From: Actinernus sp. WN-2022
Lineage: Eukaryota; Cnidaria; Anthozoa; Actiniaria; Actinernidae
DNA length: 64,000 nt
Direction of reading: 5' to 3'
Assembly (NCBI GenBank): GCA_030867875.1
Contig: JAOWCC010000041.1
Coordinates: forward strand, 62,001 to 126,000
In this document: piece after piece, positions 42,435 to 53,945 of the stretch
Position numbering within the stretch: the stretch's first letter is position 1
How the letters are laid out: every line of letters begins with the position of its first letter
Notes under the pieces: model-generated
Seen by the model: only the letters and a program-made list of their open reading frames with translations
Database searches by the model: none
Told to the model about the DNA's origin: nothing
Program-made: the position numbers and the translations under genes

Positions 42435-43616
42435 TACCCAGATTCTAGAGGTTTCCTAAAGAGAACAGCGGTGGAGAGAGAGCCGCGAAGCGGCGATCGG
42501 CGAACTGCGAGAAAACCTCTGGTATCGGTGGGTGCGAATCTCAATGTCATGTTTTGAATTCGGTTCAGGATCTGACTGTCGTTTCTGATTGGAGGAATAT
42601 ATAATGAGCTCAACAAGAGCTGCGGTTGGTTAGATATATTGTTTTCAGGGACGGAAGGGTAAGTAATCATTGTAGATATCGTATGGTCAATTAGAGTTCG
42701 CTCGATCGCGTACATAGAAGATTGTACTATTCGCGTATGAGGATTCCTCAAAGCATTTATGAAGACATCGCATCATCTGTACTAAAAGAGCGCTTTCCCA
42801 AGATAACATCACTCACTGGCACAGCGTTATTTGGCATTATAAATCCGAAAGACGGACTGGTCATGGCAAGTCGATTATTTTTTCCGTTGTACCATATATA
42901 AGCAAATAATTATCATTGAGAGGGTTTAGTTATACACAGAACGTAATAGGTATTGCTATCTGCCCTCTAAAATCATTGATGGACTCTCACGTTGATCTAA
43001 GGTCTTCTCCAACTTTAGAATAGCTCTGTAGCATTTCTGACAGATATCTTGTGAAACGCCATTTAGGTCGGCGGTCTCCACACCAGCAATGGTCGCAACC
43101 GCTTCAGAAAGTTGTCATTATTGCTTTTTTTGTCCACAAATGTTCGTTGGTGATCGGCTACATACATTAATGTTTATCCTGGAGACTCTGCAGTGGTAGT
43201 TTGTTCGAGTTTTACGGCTTTGAGTAGTGGTGTTAATTTTACGGAGAGTTATCTGCTATGAAAACATCCCCGGCCAGGCTCTTGCAAATCGCATGTGGTT
43301 TATTTTTAACATGTAAACAATTCTCAATCTTCCCTCCCCTACCCGAAAACGTCTGGCAGAGCATTCTTTTACTCTGTCTACCACACTGAACAAAATTATA
43401 ATGTGACGCGCACGTGGTATGTCTCTCCTGAAAGGTTGATTAATTACTCAGTTGATATTACTTAATTACTCAGTTGATATGTTTGACAGCTCTCATGGGC
43501 ATGAAAGGGAGATTCGCACCCACCGATATCAGAGATTTTCACGCAGTTCGCCGATCGCCGCTTCGCGACTCTTTATCCGCGGCTGTTCTCTCTAGAAAAC
43601 CTCTGTAACCAGGGTA
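42435..43616. mobile_element. MULE-like MITE, 1182 bp, with perfect 9-bp target duplication
   Basis: Terminal inverted repeats of about 125 bases start 'tacccagattctagaggttt' on the left and, inverted, 'taccctggttacagaggttt' on the right, and share 'cgcgaagcggcgatcggcga'. The flanks are both 'gctagccag' (42426-42434 and 43617-43625). The inside has no long frame. The end sequence differs from the other two MITEs, so it is a separate family. Confidence 0.87.
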
Positions 43617-43625
43617 GCTAGCCAG

Positions 43626-44186
43626 TAGCGCGCGCGACACATCACATCATCTTCTGTCACGATGTAATCACGTGGCGGGCAACATTGGATTTTGATTACT
43701 GCCACGTGACCCTGTATCAGCCAATGTGAGGGTGAGTTGTGTCTGGAAAACCTATGTCTATATAACAATTAAATGTGGTGACTGTTACATGGCCAAGAAA
43801 CAATCAATAACAGTTCGTGTTAGACCATCAAACTCCACCTCTATAGAGATTACTTTGTGGCGAATGGCACTTACACTCGAGTTTGTTTTATAAAAGGAAC
43901 GAGCGATTAAGTTTTGTGAAAACTATCATACGAATACACTTCCCAAGTTGTTATTTGTTTTGTTATCTCCATACCGAGATTTTACTCCAGTATCCAGGTT
44001 TTATTTATGTTTAGTCATTAAACACACAGATCTCTCAAATTTTCGTTTTGCATTTTGCACCACTTTAAGCAGTGTAAAATTTGGTTAATCATTGCATATA
44101 GTGAGGATTGTTAATTGTTTGTTATTTGATATCTGATCGTCAATAATATATAGATGGTTTGCACTCAATCCCCAGAGATTCAAATG
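43626..44186. other. intron sequence, mostly unrecognised
   Basis: Starts with a palindromic part around 'aatcacgtggc' and 'gccacgtga' (43665-43710) that resembles 41171-41220. The rest is plain AT-rich intron. Confidence 0.4.
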
Positions 44187-44290
44187 ACAAAGGGCATGGC
44201 GACCATGTTGGTGTACAGAACAAAAGAAGCTAACGAAGAATCTATTGTTAACTGTACACCAACATGGCTGCTATGACGTCACGTGCAAAG
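44187..44290. repeat. hairpin MITE of about 100 bp
   Basis: The arms 'ccatgttggtgtacag' (44203-44218) and 'ctgtacaccaacatgg' (44252-44267) are perfect inverted copies, with weaker pairing outside ('aaaggg' and 'ccctttg'-like ends). Confidence 0.75.
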
Positions 44291-44511
44291 GGTCTATAGG
44301 GTTATTTAAATGATCGTATGTCAGTCATAATCTCTAATCGAACTTATCGAACGCTCCGTGCTTTACCCTTATCCCTCCCACCCTTAAGGCAGGAGTTTTA
44401 TTGTTTACTGTAGTTTTTACGAGGTTCTCGCTTTCATTGGCAGAACAATAAAGCTCCAATTTTCCCAAACGTCGTTGTCCTGTGTCTTTGAATTTATAAA
44501 ACAATTATGCT

Positions 44512-44590
44512 CACTAATAGGACATTTGCATTATGGCGTCATTTACCTACAACTACCAGAATTGTTACCTGCAGATTCTTATTACTACAG
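44512..44590. repeat. scrap of the 30838-type MITE next to an exon
   Basis: 'aataggacatttgcattatg' and 'acaactaccagaattgt' match 30855-30895 closely. The scrap runs up to the acceptor of the exon that starts at 44591, so the branch region of this exon may come from a transposon. Confidence 0.6.
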
Positions 44591-44735
44591 ACTAGCCAAG
44601 TAGATGGTAAAGTGAACCACACTCTTATCCAAGGCTTTGACCCATTTACTAACTACTCAGTGACCATCCGGGGTTCTACTTCTAAGGGGCCAGGCCCACT
44701 TAGTCGATGGATGACAGGCAGAACTAACGAAGATG
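44591..44735 (+). CDS. RTK exon: FN3 domain 10, last part
   Basis: Length 145, phase 0-1; acceptor 'actacag' ending at 44590, donor 'gtaagt' at 44736. Reads 'GKVNHTLIQGFDPFTNYSVT', 'IRGSTSKGPGPLSRWMTGRT', which is the E to G strand part of FN3 with the 'F-P(F)T-Y' and 'G-GP-S' motifs. Confidence 0.85.
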
Positions 44736-46840
44736 GTAAGTACTGAAAATTATTCTGCAATTTGCAAATGTTTGCAACCATTATAAGTTCTGTACTCGAA
44801 AGTAGGAACAAAATAATAAATTGGCAATATATAACTGCTTATTAACCTTGCTTGCTTGGTTTGTACGGAGAAATATCAGACCACGAATATCTGATATTTC
44901 TCTGTAAAGACCAAGAATGAGTGGTTTATTATATGGCTTACTTAATTGCACTTTTATAATATTTGGGCTCTTCCGGTTAGCAGTATTTCACTTCCGGAAT
45001 CGCGCGAACGTGCATTTTTTTGCCGCGGTTTTCATTTTAGTGACGTAAGCAAGTTGAAAGAGAACTATGGATTAAACAAACAAAACAACTGTAAAAACTG
45101 TCGAGTTCGATGGCTTTATTTATTTATTTCAATTTTCGAAGTCACGAATTGCCGAGGATCAACCTTCATAATTGTTGATACAAGTTTAATGAAGTGGTGA
45201 ACCGTCAAAATGATAAATATAAGTATATTTTTAGCTCAGTGGGCTTGACGATGCTATTTTCAGATTCGGTTCCAGCTCCTCACGGACTTTACTCGCTCCA
45301 CTGATTTTCTTTGTTGTTTGTTCCAAGTTGCGAAACAAACTATATGGAGCTTTCAAAACTGGCTCTGAATTCTGCCGAGTTGCTCCCTAAGCTTACTACA
45401 CGGATGATCTGACATGAAGACTCGTGAATTTAATATTATAAACTTACAACTACCTAAGCAGTATGGACGGAGTGTAAGTTGAAAACCCATTAAATGTAAT
45501 GGATTTGACTTGGAAACTGTAGGCCGTATTATGCCACACCAATGAGATTCTCCCGAAAATTAGAATAAATTATAAATCCTGCATTGTTGTTATTGAAACT
45601 AATCAATGACTTCGATTCGCTTGCTTTAAAATATAAATACGTGTTCCCTGTCGTTCATATTCACGTACATATTATAGCTAGATAACATACCTAGGAAATT
45701 TAGAGACGTTCAGCTTATGAGAAGCACGCATCGAATTTTGACCAGAACTTTGCGAAATTATAAATCCCACGCTCGTCCGTCATTGAAACTTCGCTCGCTT
45801 TCCAAATACAAGTACATTCATGTTTACTGTCGTTTATATTTACGTGTATTATAGCTAGACATTATAAGTTCAGAACTAGACGATAATTTGATGCTATTTT
45901 TGATGCTTGTAATTCTTTAAGCGTTCAGTTTGTAGCGAGCGAACATAGAGATCTCCCAAAAAATTAGAATAAATTATCAATTCCGCACTCGTAAACAAAC
46001 ACTGACTGACTGAGTGTGAAATGTCGTAAACAGACGCTTACAATTCGCTAAAGAAATTAGAAATATAACCTAGAATATCGTAAGCAACCGGAAATGTTTT
46101 TTGCAACACTGTAATATGAACCTGTACTGTCATGAAAGTAGAAAATCGTGATTGCTGTTGGTTTTGATTCTAAACACTGAATGCATTCTTCCGCCTCCCG
46201 CGATCCATTCGGACACGTGATATCAACAACCAAGCAGATAGAGTGGTAAAAATAGTCCAACTAATTTATGGAAGCTAAAAATAAATCGCCGCAAACTATA
46301 ATAGAGAGAGCTTAATATGGGTGATCAGTTTTCTAAGGTGATGGTCTTTTGGTTATACCCATGCAATATAAAACTGAACGACTGATTGTACGAAAAAAGT
46401 GTTCTGAAATCAGGTTTTCAAATAACCAAACTACGACATTTTTCACTGGGCTTCCATTTTAAGAATAAAGTTGCAAAGCAATGATTACACTCAAAGAGGT
46501 CATAAATACCTTCTAGACAAATATCTGGATTGAAAACATCCAGAGTACTTTGGCATGTTGCTATGGCAAAGTTGGAGAAACTTGAAATACTTTTCTATTC
46601 TTCGTGTGCATGTGACGTTAGCTTCTCTTGTTAGTTCATCCAACATGGCGGCCACGTCTTTGTTATTTAAATCTCTGGGAATTGGATTACACACCACCAA
46701 TACCGTCGTTTCAGCCTCTTAACCTCTTCACCTCTGCACAAAAAAATTAGGGAAGTCGATTTTTCAACTGTCGTCACGCTTTACATGATATTTAGACAAC
46801 CGCCCATAATAGCTTTCACTAGTATCAAGTTTTGATTTAG
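44736..46840. other. intron with hairpin and a degenerate tandem array
   Basis: A hairpin with 'gagaaatatcaga' and 'tctgatatttctc' lies at 44870-44903. A degenerate tandem array lies at 45545-46015 and is listed separately. No gene is seen in the rest; a minus-strand frame at 46700-46500 looks like a shadow. Confidence 0.5.
45545..46015. repeat. degenerate tandem repeat of about 190-210 bp, 2.3 units
   Basis: 'ttagaataaattataaatcc' at 45560 recurs as 'tgcgaaattataaatcccac' near 45752 and 'ttagaataaattatcaattc' near 45964. Between them 'cgtcgttcatattcacgtac' and 'tgtcgtttatatttacgtgt' also correspond. Confidence 0.65.
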
Positions 46841-47064
46841 TCCCCAGTTCGGCGCCAGGAAATGCGATGGCAACTGGCAAGACATCTACTACCATACTGG
46901 TCACGTGGCAGCCGATACCTTTCCGTCATTGGCGAGGAAGAAAATTAGGGTACAGAGTGACAGCTCAAACATCAAGTGGGATGTCAATCACAAAAAACGT
47001 TGAGCCAGGAGAAACCTTTGCAGTGATTACAGGCCTGAAGAAATACACCGAATATCATATCTGG
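46841..47064 (+). CDS. RTK exon: FN3 domain 11, first part
   Basis: Length 224, phase 1-0; acceptor 'gatttag' ending at 46840, donor 'gtaaca' at 47065. Reads 'VPSSAPGNAMATGKTSTTIL', 'VTWQPIPFRHWRGRKLGYRV', 'ITGLKKYTEYHIW'. It ends in the F strand. Confidence 0.84.
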
Positions 47065-47547
47065 GTAACAAAGAGTGCGGTTTGTGACTTTTGTATCTCA
47101 GTTAAAGGCCCTTTGTTGATCGTCATGCTTCGCGTCACCCAAGCGAATTTTGAATGATATGAAATTCAGAGCTTCAGAGCGTAAAAACAACAGCGATATA
47201 GCTTAGTATTGTGTTTAGTATTCCCTGAAGATATGTAACAATAGCTACACCCTCGCAAAGCATTACGGTCGGCAGAGAGTCTTCAAAAGTAGATTTCGCC
47301 CTTTGCGATTTCTCTACGTACGAAAAACCTGCGTAAAAAAAGAAGCAAAAATTATGTTTTACGAGAGTAAACACCCATTTTGAAAACGTAAGTAAAAAAT
47401 ATCGCGGCGTTTTAAAGTACTAACTTTAAACGAACAGTGGAATTAATTACGTTTTCTTGACTCAAGTCAGTAGACCAGTTAGGTAAAGGAAGTTGCACTG
47501 AAGTTAGTTATTCACTTACATATTTACCTATTTATTGTATTTCTAAG

Positions 47548-47617
47548 GTTGCTGCTTTCACATCTAAAGGGATTGGTAATAAAAGCAAGATTATCGTACA
47601 AAGAACTAACGAAGGAA
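47548..47617 (+). CDS. RTK exon: FN3 domain 11, last part
   Basis: Length 70, phase 0-1; acceptor 'ttctaag' ending at 47547, donor 'gtgagt' at 47618. Reads 'VAAFTSKGIGNKSKIIVQRT', 'NEG', the F-G strands, which fit directly onto '...YHIW' of the exon before. Confidence 0.82.
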
Positions 47618-48583
47618 GTGAGTAGACTGGTGTTATTGTGTTTTTATTCATTCATGCTAACCTTTTATTGACGAAACAATGATGACAAGTATTTTGAGTT
47701 TAGGCTGAATAACAGTACTGTATGTATCAATGGATGACTTACTAAAGTTGAAATGGCTATCAATGAAAGAGCAACGAGAGTGGCACCTGCTAAAGCTATA
47801 CACAAAGCTATACCTCATTGGCCTAATTTTTTAACTGCTCAAGCTATTTAACACAAATTCAAAAACTCGTGAATAATTCATGAGCATTTTCTCCAATCAG
47901 ATGAAGCAAATCAGTCACGTGCATGTTCCTTTGTACCTGATAAAATCTCATCATTCCAAAAAGCCCGCGGAGGGATTTGAATTCTGTCCCAGGGGGAAAC
48001 GAGGTTAATGATAGACCAGTTCGCGGTAAATTTCGACATTTTGAAAGGGGTGCAAACATGGCGCGAAATACAGTGTTTGTATGGGAATCGATGGGAATCT
48101 GATGCCAAATAAAATCCGTAAAATCGAATTTATGAAATATTCTTCAGATACAAACTTAAGATACCAGGTAAAAGATTAACATATCAAAATTTGAGGGATG
48201 TAGCTGTGCTGGGAAGCGTGCAATCGTGTTTTTCGTGTTCTTATTGATAATACGTTTTTATTTACTGTAACCTTTAATTGAAGCTTTGTCGATTCATTAT
48301 TTTCACCTGGTGGCCATCTTGGATTCAAAGCGAGGCAATCCGTTGTTTTTGCTATGCTAAACTCGTTCTAATATCCCTCACTGCGAGGCTAACCTAGCAA
48401 AAACAAAGGATTGCCTCGCTTTGAATCCAAGATGGCACCGGATAAAACGAGTGAATAGTTCTCTTCACTCACGCTTTTAATCTTAACTGCTTAAAAATAT
48501 CCCCCTTACTAAGCATATTTTGCAAACGTTTTGTTTGTATATTTTTGTATACCATTTAATTTTATGTCTAATCTATTCTTTAG
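47618..48583. other. intron with a hairpin element
   Basis: Nothing coding is recognised. A strong hairpin at 48309-48439 is listed separately. Confidence 0.5.
48309..48439. mobile_element. foldback MITE of 131 bp
   Basis: Arms of about 45 bases, 48309-48354 and 48395-48439, pair almost perfectly: 'ccatcttggattcaaagcga' with its inverse 'tcgctttgaatccaagatgg', plus 'ggcaatccgttgtttttgct' with 'agcaaaaacaaaggattgcc'. The loop is 40 bases. Confidence 0.85.
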
Positions 48584-48871
48584 CTCCCAGTGAACCACCG
48601 GCCAATGTCAAAGTCGTAAACCGGACTTCAACAACGTTACTGGTGACGTGGATACAAATTCCAGCTAGCTCTGTCCATGGCATCTTAACTGGATACATAC
48701 TGAGATATAAGAGACACAACGATAACACATGGAACTCAGTCACTACATCCGATCTTCAAGTCAATCTTGTTCATCTGGACGAAGGCACTGAGTACGACGT
48801 ACAGGTTGCAGGTTTAACACGACAAGGACAAGGAGTTTGGAGTGCTTTGGATAGATTCGTGACTTCCTCTG
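48584..48871 (+). CDS. RTK exon: FN3 domain 12 (membrane-proximal)
   Basis: Length 288, phase 1-1; acceptor 'ttctttag' ending at 48583, donor 'gtaact' at 48872. Canonical: 'PPANVKVVNRTSTTLLVTWI', 'HGILTGYILRYKRHNDNTWN', 'LDEGTEYDVQVAGLTRQGQG', 'VWSALDRFVTS'. It is the last FN3 domain before the linker. Confidence 0.88.
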
Positions 48872-50325
48872 GTAACTATGCACTATGCAAATCTAGACCT
48901 CTTCCATTGGATGGATTGGGGATTATAATTTCAAGTAAAATTTACAAAGGATGGAAGTTATAAAAATTGGACATTTAATGGTAGTTTTTAATTTCCAGGA
49001 GATGGAAATATATATATTTAAAACCAATTATAAAATAACGCAAACGAAACTCGCGCGCTGATTGGCTGAACGCCGTATTTATATGAGAATCTATAGACAG
49101 AGAAATTCGCTTTTAGTTGTCGTGCATGTTGGCACGCGATTGGGAATTAAATCAAAATGGCAAACGACAAGGAAGAATGACCAAACATTGACTTCCAAAT
49201 GAATGTGATTTTAATCAGCATTTAATCAGAGATAGTTTTACAAAAATACCACCTCATCACGACCGACTCCAATTTGAACCTAATTTGCTAACCCGCATCC
49301 GATAACCGATATATTTTTATTCGTGGATTAAACTTGGAAATAAAACTAATTCTATTTTAACTTAATTTGCGTCATAGTGCCTAGAACGTTCTAGTTATAT
49401 TGCGTGGGCCTGGAGCGGACTAGCAGCGAGTGCCCCAGGTCGAGGCAGACAAAGCGGTCTAGAGAAGGACGCCATCTTGTAATCTGTATAGGTCAGCACG
49501 TCGTCTCAGTATTATAGTTCGTTAGTATTACAGCACTCGCACTTTTACAGTTTGTACGTAAAACGGCTAAAAAGAATACTTTTCACACAATTCTCCTGAC
49601 AGACGACTAGAGTGAGGAATCGAGCTAGAGTAGTAGGGACGGGAAATCAACACTTTCATTTTTTTCCATGTCTTTTTATCTCAAACTGTTAAAATGTAGC
49701 TTTATAATAAGTTCGAGTCCAACATTTTAGTCAGCGACGAAGTCATGAAATAATAAGGCCAATTGCTATCACTGATTCTGCTGATTGATCCTTAGATAAT
49801 TCAGATAATATTTTCAAGCCGAATTTTGCAAACTCACGTGAAACAGTTGTGACGCTCTCCAAGCAAATCAAACTTGTCTATTTTTCACAGAAAAGCAATG
49901 TCAAAAGCAAGCTTTTCCCTCTTACATTACACTCAAAACCTCATCCCACTGGAACGAAGGTCCAAACAGCTATAGATCTTTCCATTGAATTTACAAAAAT
50001 AAGATTTCATTCAACTAAAGCTGCTCCAATCCAAGTTCGACGGAATCTTTATCATTCAGCCACAAAAAACACCCAGTTCAAGTCCTCTATTCCTTGAATG
50101 GCTTATGTCTTATGGCTTAAATTTCCAAGGAATGTTTCAAGGAGATATTTTCAAAATAGAGCCACACACTGACACAGAGTGCCTTCGTTTCTTTCAGTTC
50201 TGCCTTGGGGGATCTCCCGCGCTGTGCAAACTCAGTCGATTTCTGACGACTGTTAGGATAATTGATCTTCTGATCGTGCGTGCGTGAGATGTATTTCTCA
50301 TGTTTTTCCTGTTCGTTATTTTATA
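48872..50325. other. intron sequence without a recognised gene
   Basis: A GC-richer part at 49390-49500 ('gcgtgggcctggagcggact') may be an LTR or promoter scrap. A plus-strand frame at 49849-50097 is short and unlike any known family. I see nothing firm. Confidence 0.4.
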
Positions 50326-50479
50326 AAAGCAAGTTAACACGCTTTCCATGTCTTAGTTCTCTTATATAAACACGCGGGATATGTTGGGAGAACAAAGAAA
50401 AGTTGTTCTTTGTTCTCCCAACATATCCCGGGTGTTTATATGAGAGAACTAAGACATGGCAAGCGTGTTATATTGCTTA
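50326..50479. mobile_element. near-perfect foldback hairpin, arms of about 75 bp
   Basis: The arms 50326-50401 and 50406-50479 are inverted copies with few changes: 'ccatgtcttagttctcttat', 'gggatatgttgggagaacaa' pair with their inverses. The loop is only a few bases ('aagttg'). It may be a MITE or a small-RNA precursor. Confidence 0.85.
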
Positions 50480-50752
50480 GTAAGAGATGCGATTTTCAAC
50501 ACAAGTTTTCAACGCAATCGTGGATAACTAATTTAACAATGTTCAGTTTTAGTTTAGAACTTGATTGGCTGCAATAACAGGACTTCGACACTCGATTGTC
50601 GCTCATGTGTATGGTATTTACACTAGAAATAGAAAACCCAAGTACAAATTACTTTTGACACTCAATCAAAATACGCTCATTAATGTAATACTCCATCGAG
50701 CTACAACAGTCCTCTGGTTCACTTCAGTTTTATTATTACTTTTGCTTGACAG

Positions 50753-50815
50753 AACGTGTGAAGACTCCACCAATTCCTACATCTACTACATCTCAACAAA
50801 ATATGCCCAAGCCAA
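50753..50815 (+). CDS. RTK exon: extracellular juxtamembrane linker
   Basis: Length 63, phase 1-1; acceptor 'cttgacag' ending at 50752, donor 'gtatat' at 50816. Codes 'ERVKTPPIPTSTTSQQNMPK' plus 'P', a Pro/Thr/Ser-rich stalk suited for O-glycosylation. The phase fits between domain 12 and the membrane exon. It is short and the donor is weak, so transcript support is needed. Confidence 0.6.
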
Positions 50816-50898
50816 GTATATGATGGGGAATTATACGGTTTTATTTTACACAACTAATTTAAAGAAATGAAAGCGTAGCTCCTAATTATAGTACACAT

Positions 50899-50997
50899 AC
50901 CAGACTCACTTTAAATGTGTATTATTATTAAACAGACCAGACTCACTTTAAATGTGTATTATTATTAAACAGACCAGACAAACTTTAAATGTGTAAT
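50899..50997. repeat. 37-bp tandem repeat, 2.7 units
   Basis: 'ccagactcactttaaatgtg' followed by 'tattattattaaacaga' occurs twice exactly and a third time with changes ('ccagacaaactttaaatgtg'). Confidence 0.9.
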
Positions 50998-51211
50998 AAT
51001 ACCAATTGCGAGCATTGTCATTATTAATTAATAACGGTTAAAAGAATAGCGTTGCGTTCCCTGTTTTCAAAGGTTGCCTTGTCCACAGTTTGATAGTTAT
51101 CAATGTTGGTGAAGTTTGTGCTATTCATTACATTGCAAAATATCAAATAACAATAGACTTTCACTAAGCTATCCCCGAAATGCATGCGAAAGATTTATTG
51201 TCATATTTTAG

Positions 51212-51323
51212 TCAACAGCGATACCCTGGTTGGTGGAACAGCAACAGCGGGTATTGTTTTACTTGTGCTATTCATTCTGATACCAGTATTAATCAGGAAA
51301 AGAAAGAACAGTCGGCGAAAGAA
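51212..51323 (+). CDS. RTK exon: transmembrane segment
   Basis: Length 112, phase 1-2; acceptor 'tattttag' before 51212 and donor 'gtaagta' at 51324. Reads 'NSDTLVGGTATAGIVLLVLF', 'ILIPVLI', then the stop-transfer 'RKRKNSRRK'. A single hydrophobic helix of about 22 residues followed by a strongly basic stretch marks a type I membrane protein. It links the FN3 ectodomain to the kinase. Confidence 0.87.
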
Positions 51324-51618
51324 GTAAGTATGGGCCTGTTTGCGCCAAATGAAGTTCTATTTACCTAGCAAACAAATCCGTCAACTGTGGCCTCTGACAA
51401 GTGTGAACAGTACTTTCGAGCGCTATCAAATTGTGTCGAGCGCTCTCAAACTACAAAGACTCCATTGTCCTGCCTCGGAGGCCAACAAAATATTATCAGG
51501 CGACGAATTGATAACTTTGTCAATTCTCACCTGTTCTTTATGCGAGCCTGCTTCAATGGGCATTTTGCAAAAATGTATTCACGTGGCTCGGTACTGGACC
51601 GCAAACATCTGATTTAAA

Positions 51619-51780
51619 GGCACTTGTACGAGATCGGTAGTGTTATAAGCAAAACCTGTTTGTAAATGCTATTTTTAACCTCCAATCTATTGTCGATCTT
51701 TTTAAAACAGCGTTTGGAAGTTTGCCCAGCCCATGGGAACACGACCCCAATTCATTGGTTATTGAACTGACAGTGATTAT
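51619..51780. repeat. dispersed repeat, copy 2
   Basis: Second copy of the repeat at 31461-31660, starting 'ggcacttgtacgagatcggt'. It lies directly before the second Gypsy relic. Confidence 0.75.
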
Positions 51781-53771
51781 GATGAGCTTAAGACACTAGA
51801 TGTAATTATGGCGGCACAAATTGTTTGCAACAATAAACGTAGGCAATAACCCGGTCAAGTTCCAGCTCGACAGCGGAGCAACATGCAAAGTAATTTCTAA
51901 AAAAATACTAGAAAATAGTCTCGGAAGTATTGAACTGACCGGCGTCGATCGCGCGTTATCTATGTACAATCAAACGATCGTAATACCAATGGACAGTGCA
52001 AACTTCATCTGTTCAATGAGAAGATCGGAAAGAGTTATGAAGCAGCATTTATGGTTCTAGTGAACGAGTGTACTCCCCTGTTAGGTAGCGAGACATGCGC
52101 TTCGAGAATTTTTTATCGGTCGAACACCTAAGCAGTTTAAATTACTCGCAAGCTCGATAACAAAAGAAACGCTACAGAAGGAATATGCTGACGTATTTCA
52201 TGGAACGGCAAACTAAAAGGGCAATATCATCTAGAAATAGAAATTCATGCGGCACCGGTAGAGCACCCGCCTCGCAAGATACCATTAGCAATCAAGACAC
52301 AGCTAAAAAAAACGAATTAGTAAGTCTACAGACACGGGGAATCATAGCTTCGGTTACAGATCCGATCCCTTGGGTTTCAAGTATGGTGCTTACTAGAAAA
52401 TCGAAAGGGAGTTTGTGGATATGTTTGGACCACAAGGACGTTAACAAAGTCCTAATACGCAACCACTACCTACTACCAACAATCAAGGAACTTTTACCGG
52501 TGATAAGCAAGGCTAAGGTTCAGCACATTTGATGTAAAAACCGGATTATGGCATATCGAGCTAGATGAAGAGAGTTCCAAACTTACAACATTACACACTC
52601 CTTTTGGCCAGTACTCGGTATCCGAGGAGTTCCAAATAACGACAGCACCATGTCGTAGAAATTTTACCAGGAATAATATCGGTCTACCATGATATCCTGC
52701 TATTCTGCCATGGCTCAGAGACGTCTGCGAGCCATTACGACAGCTAATCCAGAAAGAATTGCTGTCATTGGACCGATACACAGGAGGACCATTTGAGAGC
52801 ATCAGGAAGCTAGCAACAGAAGCCCGAGTAGTAAAGTACTATGACCCAAAAGAAAGATTCACACTTTAATGTGATGCCTCAGACAAAGGTGGTCCTAACG
52901 CAGAAAGAAGAAGGTATATATTTTGTGAGTAGAGCTCTGACGGATGCTGAAACTCGATACGCGCAAATCTAGAAAAAGCTCCTTGCAATCATATTCCGAC
53001 TACAGAGATTCCAGTATACACATGGTCATCTTGTTAACGTACAGTCGGACAACAAGCCCTTAGAGGTGATCGTGAAGACGCCGATACACAAAGCACCAAA
53101 ACGACTTCAGCACATGCTGTTGATACTACTGGTCTATGACACAGACGTAGTACATATAACTAGAAAGAAGATGGAATTAGCAGACACTCTAAGCAGAACC
53201 TACCTACGAGACAGTCAACCAACACAGTTTGTCAAAGGAACGGCATACATCTTGATATCCTGAAATAGTCAGAATGAATTACCCATTGCATCTCCTCGAC
53301 TAGATTCGACTGGTGCGCACCCTGACAAAGATGAAGACATGCAGGAGCTGCTGAAATTCGTCAGGTCAGGATGGCCAGAGCAGACAAGCGAGGTATCTAG
53401 TGCAGCGCTACCATATTACGACATACGTGATGAGCTCAGCATTAAAAATGGTATGGTTTTCCGTGGCGAGAGAGCAGCAATACCTAAGATCTTACGAAAT
53501 GACATACTACACATAATCCACTCATCTCACATCGGGATTGAAGGGTGCCTGCACCGTTCTAGGACATGCTTATACTGGTCGGGCATTAATGGATGATTAA
53601 AGAATACATCGAGCGGTGCGATGTATGCCGTTCCTGTGATAAGCGACAACCAAAAGAAACTCTACACCCACATGACATGCCGAATCGTCCATGGGCCAAG
53701 ATGGCAACAGACCTGTTCAAGGTCAATCAGCATGAGTACCTGATCACCGTGAACTACTACCCCAACCATAT

Positions 53772-53945
53772 CATATAACTTAATACGCTTCAAGCACACT
53801 TTTCTAAATTTAGAATTGTGCTCCAAGCACGCTCGGATGATCATCTAAGCAAACTCGCGTATTGGAATATCTGTTTGAGTCCAAAAATACGAAATAACAT
53901 ACTGGCAAGCATTGCCGGATAGTTGGTTCCGACTCGGGCGCCTCT
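53772..53945. other. insertion within the Gypsy II integrase
   Basis: The integrase frame reads 'YLITVNYYPN' up to about 53770 and resumes at about 53945 with 'WDVDPLEGTTS', which in the family consensus follow each other directly. About 170 bases of unrelated sequence lie between. No repeat ends were seen. Confidence 0.5.
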
